In this document: positions 1 to 7,008 of the stretch, piece after piece
How the letters are laid out: each line of letters begins with the position of its first letter
Position numbering within the stretch: the first letter of the stretch is position 1
Source of the DNA: an uncultured Oscillospiraceae bacterium
GTDB taxonomy: Bacteria; Bacillota; Clostridia; Oscillospirales; Oscillospiraceae
Length of the DNA: 31,080 bases
Assembly: GCA_934511165.1 (NCBI GenBank)
Contig: CAKSWA010000025.1
Span: 1-31,080, forward strand
Direction: 5' to 3'
Made by a program: the position numbers and the translations under genes
Notes under the pieces: generated by a model
Seen by the model: the letters and a program-made list of their open reading frames with translations, nothing else
The model's database searches: none
Told to the model about the DNA's origin: nothing

Positions 1-168
1 AACTACCGCCAGGCGTGCTCCTTCATCACCCGCGAGGACATCGCCAAGCGCACCTTCGACGAGATCGCTCCCAAGTACAAGGAGCGCACCGGCGGCTACA
101 CCCGCATCACCCGCATCGGCACCCGCAAGGGCGACGCCGCGGAGATGGCGGTCATCGAGCTGGTGTAA
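1..168 (+). CDS. rplQ: 50S ribosomal protein L17, C-terminal part
   Basis: The first 55 codons of the window are the C-terminal end of ribosomal protein L17, a large-subunit protein; the 5' end lies outside the window. The visible residues include the family-typical stretch TGGYTRITRIGTRKGDAAEM, followed by a short hydrophobic end (AVIELV) and a TAA stop. In most bacteria rplQ closes the alpha operon (rpsM-rpsK-rpsD-rpoA-rplQ). The strong terminator right after the stop fits an operon end here too. Identification is confident from the motif; the upstream operon is inferred. Confidence 0.95.
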   Translation, partial: NYRQACSFITREDIAKRTFDEIAPKYKERTGGYTRITRIGTRKGDAAEMAVIELV

Positions 169-192
169 TTCCCGTATAAAAAACGCAGAAAC

Positions 193-226
193 GGCGCAGC
201 CTTTTTTCGAGGCTGCGCCATTTTTA
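193..226 (+). terminator. Rho-independent terminator after rplQ
   Basis: A perfect 9-bp GC-rich stem (GGCGCAGCC at 193-201 with GGCTGCGCC at 211-219) has a 9-nt loop and is followed by ATTTTTAT. It begins 24 nt after the rplQ stop and closes the ribosomal operon. Confidence 0.92.
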
Positions 227-282
227 TCCGAACAAAACGGTTGGGAAACGCGTCTAAAAGAAAAAGCGAAAGGAACGCCGAA

Positions 283-1596
283 ATGAAAAAGCTGTGTATT
301 CCTATTGCAATGATGCTCATCGTATGCACGCTGCTGACCGCCTGCGGCGCGCCGTCCACGGCGCCCTGCTACCCGGCGCCGGAAAATACCGCAACGCCGC
401 AGCCGACCGCCACGCCCCAACCAACGGCGACGCCCGGACCGACAGAAATGCCTGCCCCCACGGCGGAACAAAATCCCGCAGATGCTGCGACGCCAGGGAC
501 GGAGACCCCGGCGGAGACCGACGCCATCGAGCGCTATATGGATACCATGACGCTGCGCGAAAAGGTGGGCCAGCTCTTCTTCATCCGTCCGGACGCGCTG
601 GATACAGCGCAGTCACCGGGACAGATCAACTCCTCGGAGACCGAGGGCGTGAAAACGCTCACGGACGATATGCGCGCAGTGCTCGCGGCGTATCCGGTCG
701 GCGGCGTGGCGATCTTCGGCAAGAATATCTCCGACCCGGAAACGCTCCGCACGTTCACCGCGCAGCTGCGCGATGCCACCACAGTGCCGATGTTCCTCGG
801 CGTGGACGAGGAGGGCGGACTGGTCGCGCGGCTTGCCAATAACGCCGCCTTCGGTCTGCCGAAATACGAGAGCGCCGCTGCCGTGGGCGCGTCGGGCAAT
901 GCAGCAGACGCCGAGAGCATGGGCCGCACGATCGGCGCATATCTCGCCGATTACGGCTTTACAGCAGACTTTGCGCCCGTGGCGGATGTGTATACGAATC
1001 CGGCCAATACCGTCATCGGCAGCCGCGCGTTCTCCACGGACGTGAATACCGCCGCGGCGATGGCGGGCGCGTGCGCGAAGGGGCTCGCCTCGCAGGGCGT
1101 CCTGCCGGTATATAAGCACTTCCCCGGCCATGGCGACACCGCCGAGGACAGTCACAACGGCCTTGCCGTCACGTATAAGACGCACGACGAGCTCGCCGCG
1201 TGCGAGTGGATCCCCTACAGCACGAACGACCTGACCGGCTGCGCCGTCATGGTCGGGCACATCGCCGCGCCGAACGTTACCGGCGATCTCACGCCCGCGA
1301 GCCTTTCCGGAACGATGATCAGCGGATACCTCCGCGGCGAACTGGGCTTCATGGGGCTCGTGATCACCGATTCCATGGCGATGCACGGTGTGACGGATGC
1401 CTATTCGCCCGGCGACGCGGCAGTCGCCGCGATTCAGGCAGGCGTGGATATCGTCCTCATGCCGGAGGTGCTCTCCGAGGCGTTCGACGCCGTCGTTGCC
1501 GCCGTGGAAAATGGCACGATATCCGAGGCGCGCCTCAACGAGAGCGTCTACCGCGTGCTGCAATACAAACAGATGTACGGGATCTTCTGCCCGTAA
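283..1596 (+). CDS. GH3 beta-N-acetylhexosaminidase lipoprotein (NagZ-like)
   Basis: This is a secreted lipid-anchored glycoside hydrolase family 3 enzyme, expected to remove N-acetylglucosamine from cell-wall muropeptides or other glycans. The 437-residue protein has a signal peptide and lipobox (LLTAC, lipidated Cys21), then a Thr/Pro-rich linker (about 30-75) and the GH3 barrel. Visible motifs are VDEEGG (174-179), KHFPGHGDT (278-286), the Asp-Ser-His acid/base dyad of NagZ-type enzymes (D289, H291) and the nucleophile region ITDS (D363). The start at 283 is chosen over an upstream in-frame TTG at 241 because GAAAGGA lies 8 nt before it and it begins the signal peptide. No fused C-terminal GH3 domain is present, so this is the short NagZ type. 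Substrate is inferred from family. No clear promoter of its own was seen between the rplQ terminator and the start. Confidence 0.9.
   Translation: MKKLCIPIAMMLIVCTLLTACGAPSTAPCYPAPENTATPQPTATPQPTATPGPTEMPAPTAEQNPADAATPGTETPAETDAIERYMDTMTLREKVGQLFFIRPDALDTAQSPGQINSSETEGVKTLTDDMRAVLAAYPVGGVAIFGKNISDPETLRTFTAQLRDATTVPMFLGVDEEGGLVARLANNAAFGLPKYESAAAVGASGNAADAESMGRTIGAYLADYGFTADFAPVADVYTNPANTVIGSRAFSTDVNTAAAMAGACAKGLASQGVLPVYKHFPGHGDTAEDSHNGLAVTYKTHDELAACEWIPYSTNDLTGCAVMVGHIAAPNVTGDLTPASLSGTMISGYLRGELGFMGLVITDSMAMHGVTDAYSPGDAAVAAIQAGVDIVLMPEVLSEAFDAVVAAVENGTISEARLNESVYRVLQYKQMYGIFCP
388..441 (+). repeat. Thr-Pro hexapeptide linker repeat
   Basis: Three in-frame copies of a TATPxP hexapeptide (TATPQP, TATPQP, TATPGP) lie just after the lipobox of the GH3 lipoprotein. 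It is a typical flexible spacer between the membrane anchor and catalytic domain, and a place where copy number could vary by slippage. Confidence 0.75.
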
Positions 1597-1618
1597 GAGC
1601 AAAAATCGCAGCGTTTTA

Positions 1619-1648
1619 TAGACAAATCCAGGCGGCAGGTGCTATACT
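1619..1648 (+). promoter_or_regulatory. Sigma-A-type promoter for the second lipoprotein
   Basis: TAGACA (1619-1624) and TATACT (1643-1648) are 18 nt apart. They lie 50 nt upstream of the lipoprotein start at 1698. The -10 box sits in the loop of the hairpin at 1631-1664. Confidence 0.6.
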
Positions 1649-1664
1649 GAAAGCACCTGCCGCC
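1631..1664 (+). terminator. Perfect 12-bp hairpin after the GH3 gene, probable terminator
   Basis: GGCGGCAGGTGC (1631-1642) pairs perfectly with GCACCTGCCGCC (1653-1664) around a 10-nt loop. Only TTT follows, so termination may be weak. The loop carries the -10 box of the next promoter, so the structure can act as terminator for the upstream gene, as 5' leader structure, or both. Confidence 0.6.
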
Positions 1665-1697
1665 TTTGCGCGGGATAAAACGAAAAGGGGAATCGAC

Positions 1698-3194
1698 ATG
1701 AAACGGATCATCGCCATTTTATTGACCCTTACGATGCTGCTGACGCTGTGCGCCTGCGGAGGAAAGACGGAGGAGCCGTCCGTGCCCGCCGGGGGAAAGA
1801 CGGCGGACGTACCGACTGCGGAACCGGCCGAGCCGGAAGCAACGCCCGAGCCGGAGGAAATGGCGTATGCGACGGAGCACGGCTTCAAGTTTGTTTCGGC
1901 TGCCGAACCCATGAATTATACCTACCCGTCTATGCAGTATGCCGACGGATATACCGATCCGGTGTTTAATATAGAGACAACGAACAGATCAAAATTCCGC
2001 CTTATCGGCGTCGAGCCGCTGGCGGACGATCCCGACTACCTCGTATACACGATCAAGGGAACACACGATGGCTGTGTGAATATGACGGCGGCAGAAGACG
2101 CTTCCGTCGAAGAGCGTTACTATGGGACGACATATCTGGGGTTAGAGTTTGTTGACGGCAATACTGGCTACCGTATTCCGCAAAAATATGTGAGCTACAC
2201 GGGGAAAGACCATAAAGAATACGACGTTACGGTGTCCTCCGAAGGCGAGGAGGCTGCGGAAAACGAAGTGACGCTGCAGGATATTCTGGATGCGCAGGGC
2301 TTTGTATGGAACGGCGAAGAGGTGCATATCACGCTCCAGTACAGCGGTGACTCGACCGGTTACGTGGGTTCAAAAGACCCTGTTGAAAACGGAAGATTCC
2401 ATTACAAGTATTCCGGTGGCATATCAGACACATACACTGTGATCGTCCCGGCCGGATATACCGGCCTGTGCGTGGGGGTCGATCTTTCTGAGGTCGGCAC
2501 CTCCCGCGGGGAGGAAACGGACAGCGGGGAAACGCCCGCGCTGGCGCTGTTTGAGCCGGAGGAGGGCAGCAATTACTATTTCCAGCGTCTGGACGAAATG
2601 GCGGCTCCGTTTCTCGGCGTGACGGACGGAGCGGAGAAATGCGCATCCGCGAAATCGGTGGAGGCCGATGCCGAAGAATTGGCGGCGGTGGCCGAAATAA
2701 AAGGACCTACATGGGTTTCGCTCACCGAAGAATGGATATATGAGACGTTAGACACCGATCTCGTAGAGGAAATCTCTGCGACACCGGCTGAAACATGGTG
2801 GGAGTACGGCATACGCGGAATAAAGGTTGCTGCACCGGATCTGACCCGCAGTGAGTGGGAGGAACGGGGGATGAAACCGCTGGAAAACGGACTGTGCCAA
2901 ACGATTATATTGAATACGAGTACCGGACTTCTCATAGAGGTTGTGGCGTTTGACGGCGAAGGGAATATCGTCGGGCGGAGCGGAACGGTTGCCCCGGGCG
3001 AGTTCATCACGGAATTTGCGCTCGACGAGGTCCCCACGAAAACCTTCACTGCCATGCGAACCAACGGTATAGTATATAGCGATACGGAAAGAGAAATGTA
3101 TATCGAAGAAAAGGAAGCCCGGGTCGGACTGTATGTCTATCTCTACGATCTGGACGGGAATCTTCTCTATACCGGCCCGCTGGCCACGCAGTAA
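1698..3194 (+). CDS. Uncharacterised secreted lipoprotein
   Basis: A 498-residue protein of a family I do not recognise. It opens with a signal peptide and lipobox (LCAC, lipidated Cys20), followed by an acidic Pro/Glu/Ala linker to about residue 55, so it should be anchored on the outer face of the membrane. The rest is soluble, acidic and rich in beta-type segments with many aromatic residues. The C-terminal part (after about residue 380) contains alternating hydrophobic stretches typical of a beta-sandwich (for example GLLIEVVAFDGEGNIVG and VGLYVYLYDLDGNLLYTG). No catalytic motif is evident. The start at 1698 has AAAAGGGG 8 nt upstream and begins the signal peptide. It has its own promoter and a terminator at 3229-3264, so it is probably monocistronic. 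A role as a binding or cell-surface protein is only a guess. Confidence 0.8.
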   Translation: MKRIIAILLTLTMLLTLCACGGKTEEPSVPAGGKTADVPTAEPAEPEATPEPEEMAYATEHGFKFVSAAEPMNYTYPSMQYADGYTDPVFNIETTNRSKFRLIGVEPLADDPDYLVYTIKGTHDGCVNMTAAEDASVEERYYGTTYLGLEFVDGNTGYRIPQKYVSYTGKDHKEYDVTVSSEGEEAAENEVTLQDILDAQGFVWNGEEVHITLQYSGDSTGYVGSKDPVENGRFHYKYSGGISDTYTVIVPAGYTGLCVGVDLSEVGTSRGEETDSGETPALALFEPEEGSNYYFQRLDEMAAPFLGVTDGAEKCASAKSVEADAEELAAVAEIKGPTWVSLTEEWIYETLDTDLVEEISATPAETWWEYGIRGIKVAAPDLTRSEWEERGMKPLENGLCQTIILNTSTGLLIEVVAFDGEGNIVGRSGTVAPGEFITEFALDEVPTKTFTAMRTNGIVYSDTEREMYIEEKEARVGLYVYLYDLDGNLLYTGPLATQ

Positions 3195-3228
3195 GCACAG
3201 CTCTGCGGCGTACTTGTCCCGGAAACCG

Positions 3229-3264
3229 AAAATGAGAGATGGAGCAGATCCATCTCTCATTTTT
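3229..3264. terminator. Bidirectional terminator between convergent lipoprotein and marR genes
   Basis: A 14-bp stem (3229-3242 with 3250-3263) has a 7-nt loop, with A-rich and T-rich flanks, so it can work in both directions. It overlaps the stop codon of the minus-strand marR gene (3257-3259). Confidence 0.85.
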
Positions 3265-3721
3265 CTGTTTCCCCGGCGTTGAGCCGGGCGCGGAGATCGG
3301 TATTGTAGTCGGTAAAAAACCGTATAGCTGCCGCGCGCTCCTCTTCGGGCAGGGAACGGAAGAACGAGAGCTCGCGCTCCTCCCAGCCGCGGTGCCGCTC
3401 GCGGTGCGCGTCAAAAAGTACCAGTCCGGCGTCAGTCAGCCGGTAAAACACCTTCTGCCGGTTTGCGCCGAGCTGATACGACTCTACCGCGCCTTTGTCC
3501 GAGAGCTTGCGCAATATTTTGCTGATTGCGCCCTTCGTCATGCGCATTTCCTCGGCCAGCGCCGTAACGTTCGGGTGCTCCATGCGCCCGATGGCGTCCA
3601 GACAGTTCAGCTCCGAATGATCATAGCCGGAGAGATTGTCCCGGCTGTGGAGCTTGTCCGTCTCATCCGAGAGGTTGGTGTATTCCAGCACTAGCTGCAA
3701 AAGCTCTTCGCTTCGATCCAT
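3257..3721 (-). CDS. MarR-family transcriptional regulator
   Basis: A 154-residue winged-helix repressor of the MarR family, which binds palindromic operators as a dimer and is usually released by small aromatic or oxidising ligands. The DNA-binding region is seen as NVTALAEEMRMTKGAISKILRKLSDKG (helix-turn-helix) followed by the wing (ESYQLGANRQKVFYRLTDAG). Length is typical. I place the start at 3721 (MDRSEELL) because AGGAAA sits 8 nt before it; an in-frame TTG further upstream at 3781 falls inside the -35 box and is rejected. It is divergent from the molybdenum hydroxylase gene at 3899, and a perfect palindrome sits just downstream of that gene's -10 box. The natural inference is that this protein represses the hydroxylase gene. 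The ligand cannot be read from sequence. Confidence 0.9.
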   Translation of the reverse strand: MDRSEELLQLVLEYTNLSDETDKLHSRDNLSGYDHSELNCLDAIGRMEHPNVTALAEEMRMTKGAISKILRKLSDKGAVESYQLGANRQKVFYRLTDAGLVLFDAHRERHRGWEERELSFFRSLPEEERAAAIRFFTDYNTDLRARLNAGETEK

Positions 3722-3752
3722 TGGCAGATTTCCTTTCCGGGTAACTGCCCAT

Positions 3753-3781
3753 ATTGTATCCGACGCCGCGGCGTCTGTCAA
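3753..3781 (-). promoter_or_regulatory. marR promoter (minus strand)
   Basis: On the minus strand TTGACA (3781-3776) and TACAAT (3758-3753) are separated by exactly 17 nt, a near-consensus sigma-A promoter. It lies 32 nt upstream of the marR start. The spacer contains a perfect 14-bp GC-rich palindrome (3762-3775). Confidence 0.8.
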
Positions 3782-3788
3782 TCAGCGC

Positions 3789-3816
3789 TTGACAAATCCC
3801 GGCAGCCCGGTATAAT
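3789..3816 (+). promoter_or_regulatory. Molybdenum hydroxylase promoter
   Basis: Fully consensus boxes TTGACA (3789-3794) and TATAAT (3811-3816) lie 16 nt apart, with the operator palindrome starting 12 nt after the -10. The -35 is only 7 nt from the -35 of the divergent marR promoter. Confidence 0.88.
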
Positions 3817-3828
3817 GCAGATAGAAAC

Positions 3829-3846
3829 TTGTTTCCTAGGAAACAA
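3829..3846. promoter_or_regulatory. Probable MarR operator, perfect 18-bp palindrome
   Basis: TTGTTTCCTAGGAAACAA is identical to its own reverse complement. It spans roughly +6 to +23 of the hydroxylase transcript, where a bound dimer would block RNA polymerase. Size and symmetry fit MarR-family operators, and the marR gene is adjacent. Binding itself is inferred. Confidence 0.8.
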
Positions 3847-3898
3847 ATTATTCTGCGATGAGAATAGCCAGGCTCCGATGCGGGGAAGGAGAGGCCGT

Positions 3899-6655
3899 AT
3901 GGAAAACGTAACATTCATTTTGAACGGCAGAGAGATCACGGCGGAATACGAGGGGCGCATGACGCTTTTGCGGTATCTGCGCAACGTCAAGTGCATGAAG
4001 GGCAGCAAGGAAGGCTGCTCCACCGGCCATTGCGGCGCGTGCAGCGTGCTCATTGACGGCATCCTCGCCCGTTCGTGCGTGACGCTCCTCAAAACGCTTG
4101 CCGGAAAGAGCGTGGAGACGATCGAAAACCTCCCGAACGACACGATGCTGCAGGTCATCCAGCGCTCGTTCCTCGACGCGGGCGCGGTGCAGTGCGGCTT
4201 CTGCACGCCGGGCATGGTCATGGCGGCGAAGGCGCTGCTGCTCAAAATCCGAAACCCGCTCGACGAGGATATTTACGACGGCCTGAAGCACAACTACTGC
4301 CGCTGCACGGGCTATGTAAAGATCATTGAGGGCGTGAAGCTCGCCGCGGCGCGTCTTCGCGGCGAGGATGCGGCGCTCGCTGCCGTGCAGGTGAACGATC
4401 CGACCGAGATCGTCACCGGCAAGGGGCAGATCGTCCCGGAGATCGAGGGGCGCTTCGTCGGGCAGAGCGTCTGGGACGTGGACGGTCTTGCCAAAACCGC
4501 CGGAACGCTCAAATACTGCGACGATTACGAGGCCGGCGAGTTCGGCGAGAATACAATGCTCCACGGCGCGTTCGTCTTTGCCCCCGTGCCGCACGCGCGC
4601 ATCAATGCGGTGGATTACACGGCAGCAGAACAAGCGCCCGGCGTCGTGCGCATCGTTACGGCGGCGGACGTGCCGGGGCTCAACGCGATGGGCACATGGT
4701 GTCAGGACTGGCCGGTCTACTGCACCGACGAGGTGCAGTTCATCGGCGACCATATCGCCATGGTCGTGGCGGATACGGCCGAGCACGCCCGCGCCGCGGT
4801 CAAGCTTGTGAAGATCGATTATACGGAGCTCCCTGTCCGGTTCAGCATGGCTGAGAGCTGCCGGGATGAGAGCTATATCGTCACGACCGGCCGCGAGACC
4901 GGCGACGTGGAAAAATGCAAGGCTGACCCGGAGATCGTAAAGGTGCGCGTATCGAAGGAAATCCAGCCGCAGGACCATGTGTGTATGGAGCCAATCTCCG
5001 CCATCGGGTACGCGGGGGACGGCAAGGTCACGGTGTACGCCTGCACGCAGGCGCCCTTTGAGATCCGCGCGATGCTCGCCAAAAACCTCGCGATGGACGA
5101 AGAGAACATCCGCGTTGTGGCGACGCCGCTCGGCGGCGGCTTCGGCAAGAAGTGCGACGCCTTTCTCGAAGCGCCCGTCGCGGTCGCGGCGCTCTGCTGC
5201 GGTAAGCCCGTCAAGATCACGTTGACGCGGCAGGAGGACATTTTTGTCACGACCCGGCGCCACGGCTACCACACCGATTACGAGATCGGCTTTTCCAAGG
5301 ACGGCAAGTTCCGGTATCTTGACAGCCACATGTTCTCCGACGGCGGCCCCTATCAGGCCGAGAGCTACGGCACGCTGATGACCGGCTGCCTGATGTCCGG
5401 CGGGCCGTACATCATCCCGAACGTCCGTGTGGATGCCCGCTGTGCGCGCAACAACAATCTACTTGGCGGCGCGTTCCGCGGCTACGGCATCAATCAGGCC
5501 GCGATCTCCATCGAAACGGCGCTCGACGAAATGGCCGAAAAGCTCGGCATCGACCCCTTTGAGCTGCGGCGGCGCAACGCCGTATATCCGGGCAGTTACT
5601 CCGTCGGCGGCGAATTGCTCGAGAGCAGCATGGGCATGCACGATACGATCGATCTGTGCGAAAAGGCGGTCAAAGAGGCGCTGAAGGAATACGAGGGGCA
5701 GTACCCAAACGGGACGAAGGTCCTCGGCTGGGGCGTCGCTTCCGGATTTAAAAACTCCGGCGTCGGCAAGGGCATATTCATTGACGACGGCGCGTGCAGG
5801 CTGACGCTCGACGGCGAAGGAAAGCTCCACATGATCGTCTCCGGCACGGACATGGGGCAGGGCTTCCGCACCGCTATGGTGCAGATCGCCGCCGAGACGC
5901 TCCATATGGATATGAAGGATATCGATATCGTCATCGGCGATACGGACATCACGATCCCAACCGGCGAGAGCGTGTCCGAGCGCCAGACGCTCTGCGACGG
6001 CCGCGCGGTGTACGAGGCGTGCCGCCTTTTGCAGAAAGAACTGGAAGAGAAGCCGCCGCAGCCGGGTGAGAGCCGGTACGCGGAATACTACTTCCGCGCG
6101 CCGGAGTGCTTCGCCATCGGCAACTTTAAAGGCGCGGAGGAGAAGGGCGTGAAGTACCGCAACTTCCCGGCCTACGCCTATGCAACGCAGGCGGCCATCG
6201 TCGAGGTGGACACCGCCACGGGCAAGGTGAAGCTTCTCAAGGTCATCGCCGCGCACGACGTTGGCCGCGCGATCAACCCGCGCATCATCGAAGGGCAGAT
6301 GCAGGGCAGCGTGTCGATGGGGCAGGGGTATGCCCTGACCGAAGGCCACCCGACAAAGAACGGCTACCCGGTGAAAAGGCTCTACGGCCAGATGGGACTC
6401 CCCAAGGCGGAGGACACGCCGCGCTACAAGCTCATCCTCATCGAGGACCCGGAGCCCATCGGGCCTTACGGGGCAAAGGGCGTGAGCGAGGTTGCCACCG
6501 TGCCGATCACTCCGGCAATTTTGAATGCCGTTTCCCGCGCCATCGGCGTGCGCATCAATAAGGTCCCGGCCTCGCCGGAGGTCATTCTCGAAGCCATCCG
6601 CACCGGAAAATGCGATGTTCCGACCATGGCAGAACAGGTCGCCGCTCTCGGCTGA
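3899..6655 (+). CDS. Molybdenum hydroxylase, aldehyde oxidoreductase/xanthine dehydrogenase-like, [2Fe-2S]-Mo fusion
   Basis: A 918-residue cytoplasmic oxidoreductase of the xanthine oxidase family that hydroxylates aldehydes or N-heterocycles at a molybdopterin cofactor and passes electrons through two [2Fe-2S] clusters. The N-terminal plant-type cluster uses C40, C45, C48, C60; the second uses C99, C102, C134, C136. The Mo domain follows from about 187, with GGGFGKK (412-418), GGAFRGYG (523-530), GTDMGQG (649-655) and the putative catalytic base E864 in GAKGVSE. No FAD domain is fused and no FAD subunit gene is adjacent, so the layout matches single-chain Desulfovibrio Mop (about 907 residues) and also E. 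coli XdhD-like fusions. The start at 3899 is preceded by GGAAGGAGAGG; an in-frame upstream opening at 3815 lacks an ATG and would overlap the promoter. Substrate cannot be decided from sequence. Confidence 0.9.
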   Translation: MENVTFILNGREITAEYEGRMTLLRYLRNVKCMKGSKEGCSTGHCGACSVLIDGILARSCVTLLKTLAGKSVETIENLPNDTMLQVIQRSFLDAGAVQCGFCTPGMVMAAKALLLKIRNPLDEDIYDGLKHNYCRCTGYVKIIEGVKLAAARLRGEDAALAAVQVNDPTEIVTGKGQIVPEIEGRFVGQSVWDVDGLAKTAGTLKYCDDYEAGEFGENTMLHGAFVFAPVPHARINAVDYTAAEQAPGVVRIVTAADVPGLNAMGTWCQDWPVYCTDEVQFIGDHIAMVVADTAEHARAAVKLVKIDYTELPVRFSMAESCRDESYIVTTGRETGDVEKCKADPEIVKVRVSKEIQPQDHVCMEPISAIGYAGDGKVTVYACTQAPFEIRAMLAKNLAMDEENIRVVATPLGGGFGKKCDAFLEAPVAVAALCCGKPVKITLTRQEDIFVTTRRHGYHTDYEIGFSKDGKFRYLDSHMFSDGGPYQAESYGTLMTGCLMSGGPYIIPNVRVDARCARNNNLLGGAFRGYGINQAAISIETALDEMAEKLGIDPFELRRRNAVYPGSYSVGGELLESSMGMHDTIDLCEKAVKEALKEYEGQYPNGTKVLGWGVASGFKNSGVGKGIFIDDGACRLTLDGEGKLHMIVSGTDMGQGFRTAMVQIAAETLHMDMKDIDIVIGDTDITIPTGESVSERQTLCDGRAVYEACRLLQKELEEKPPQPGESRYAEYYFRAPECFAIGNFKGAEEKGVKYRNFPAYAYATQAAIVEVDTATGKVKLLKVIAAHDVGRAINPRIIEGQMQGSVSMGQGYALTEGHPTKNGYPVKRLYGQMGLPKAEDTPRYKLILIEDPEPIGPYGAKGVSEVATVPITPAILNAVSRAIGVRINKVPASPEVILEAIRTGKCDVPTMAEQVAALG

Positions 6656-6676
6656 AGTATTGCGGCATAATAGACG

Positions 6677-6724
6677 AAAAGCGTCAAAGGCAGACAGGAT
6701 ATTACCTGCCTTTGACGCTTTTTT
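6677..6724 (+). terminator. Terminator of the molybdenum hydroxylase gene
   Basis: A perfect 17-bp stem (6677-6693 with 6706-6722) has a 12-nt loop and ends in a run of six T. It lies 21 nt after the stop codon. Confidence 0.93.
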
Positions 6725-6735
6725 ACTTTTTGTAC

Positions 6736-6763
6736 TTGTCAAACCGATAATTTGTATTATAAT
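6736..6763 (+). promoter_or_regulatory. Distal promoter (P1) of the polysaccharide operon
   Basis: TTGTCA (6736-6741) and consensus TATAAT (6758-6763) lie 16 nt apart, directly after the preceding terminator. A transcript from here would have a leader of about 235 nt before the first large gene and would include the small ORF at 6919. Confidence 0.7.
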
Positions 6764-6910
6764 AAAACCTGCTGGGATTTCGGATGTGTCGTTTTAACAA
6801 CATCGTAACATCGCCCTGAAATGAGCGCGGGCAAAGGTGTTTATAAGACGAAGAGTGTCAATTTCTGTCAGGAAAAACGCAAATTTTCACATTAAAGTAA
6901 CAATAGGGGG

Positions 6911-6939
6911 TTGCTGAAATGGCGGAACCGGTATATAAT
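6911..6939 (+). promoter_or_regulatory. Proximal promoter (P2) of the polysaccharide operon
   Basis: TTGCTG (6911-6916) and consensus TATAAT (6934-6939) are exactly 17 nt apart. The start of transcription would be near 6946, about 60 nt before the first large gene. The boxes overlap the start of the small ORF at 6919, so a P2 transcript would lack its start codon. Confidence 0.6.
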
Positions 6940-7008
6940 CAATTAGTTAAAATGCAGACATTTTGGGACGAATCCAGAACGGAAAACGGAGGAACCTCCG
7001 AAACATGA
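6919..7008 (+). CDS. Possible 29-residue leader peptide upstream of the polysaccharide operon
   Basis: An ATG at 6919 has a good ribosome site (AATAGGGGG, 8 nt upstream). It opens 29 codons starting MAEPVYNQLVKMQTFW and ending at TGA 7006-7008, which overlaps the ATG of the next gene as ATGA. That overlap is the classical arrangement for translational coupling. The ORF also runs through the hairpin that hides the next gene's ribosome site, so its translation would open it. Against it, the peptide matches no family I know, and a consensus -10 box lies inside it at 6934-6939. It is a candidate only. Confidence 0.4.
   Translation: MAEPVYNQLVKMQTFWDESRTENGGTSET
6987..7000 (+). promoter_or_regulatory. 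Ribosome-site-sequestering mini-hairpin
   Basis: CGGAGGAACCTCCG is self-complementary: CGGAG (6987-6991) pairs with CTCCG (6996-7000) around a GAAC loop. It contains the only Shine-Dalgarno sequence (GGAGG) available to the start at 7005, whose spacing of 12 nt is already long. Folding would limit translation initiation of the first operon gene. Confidence 0.45.

Noticed and set aside
3762..3775. Perfect 14-bp palindrome GACGCCGCGGCGTC in the spacer of the marR promoter as a second operator
   Set aside because: It shares no sequence with the AT-rich 18-bp palindrome, and GC-only palindromes of this kind occur often by chance in this composition. It is noted but not called.
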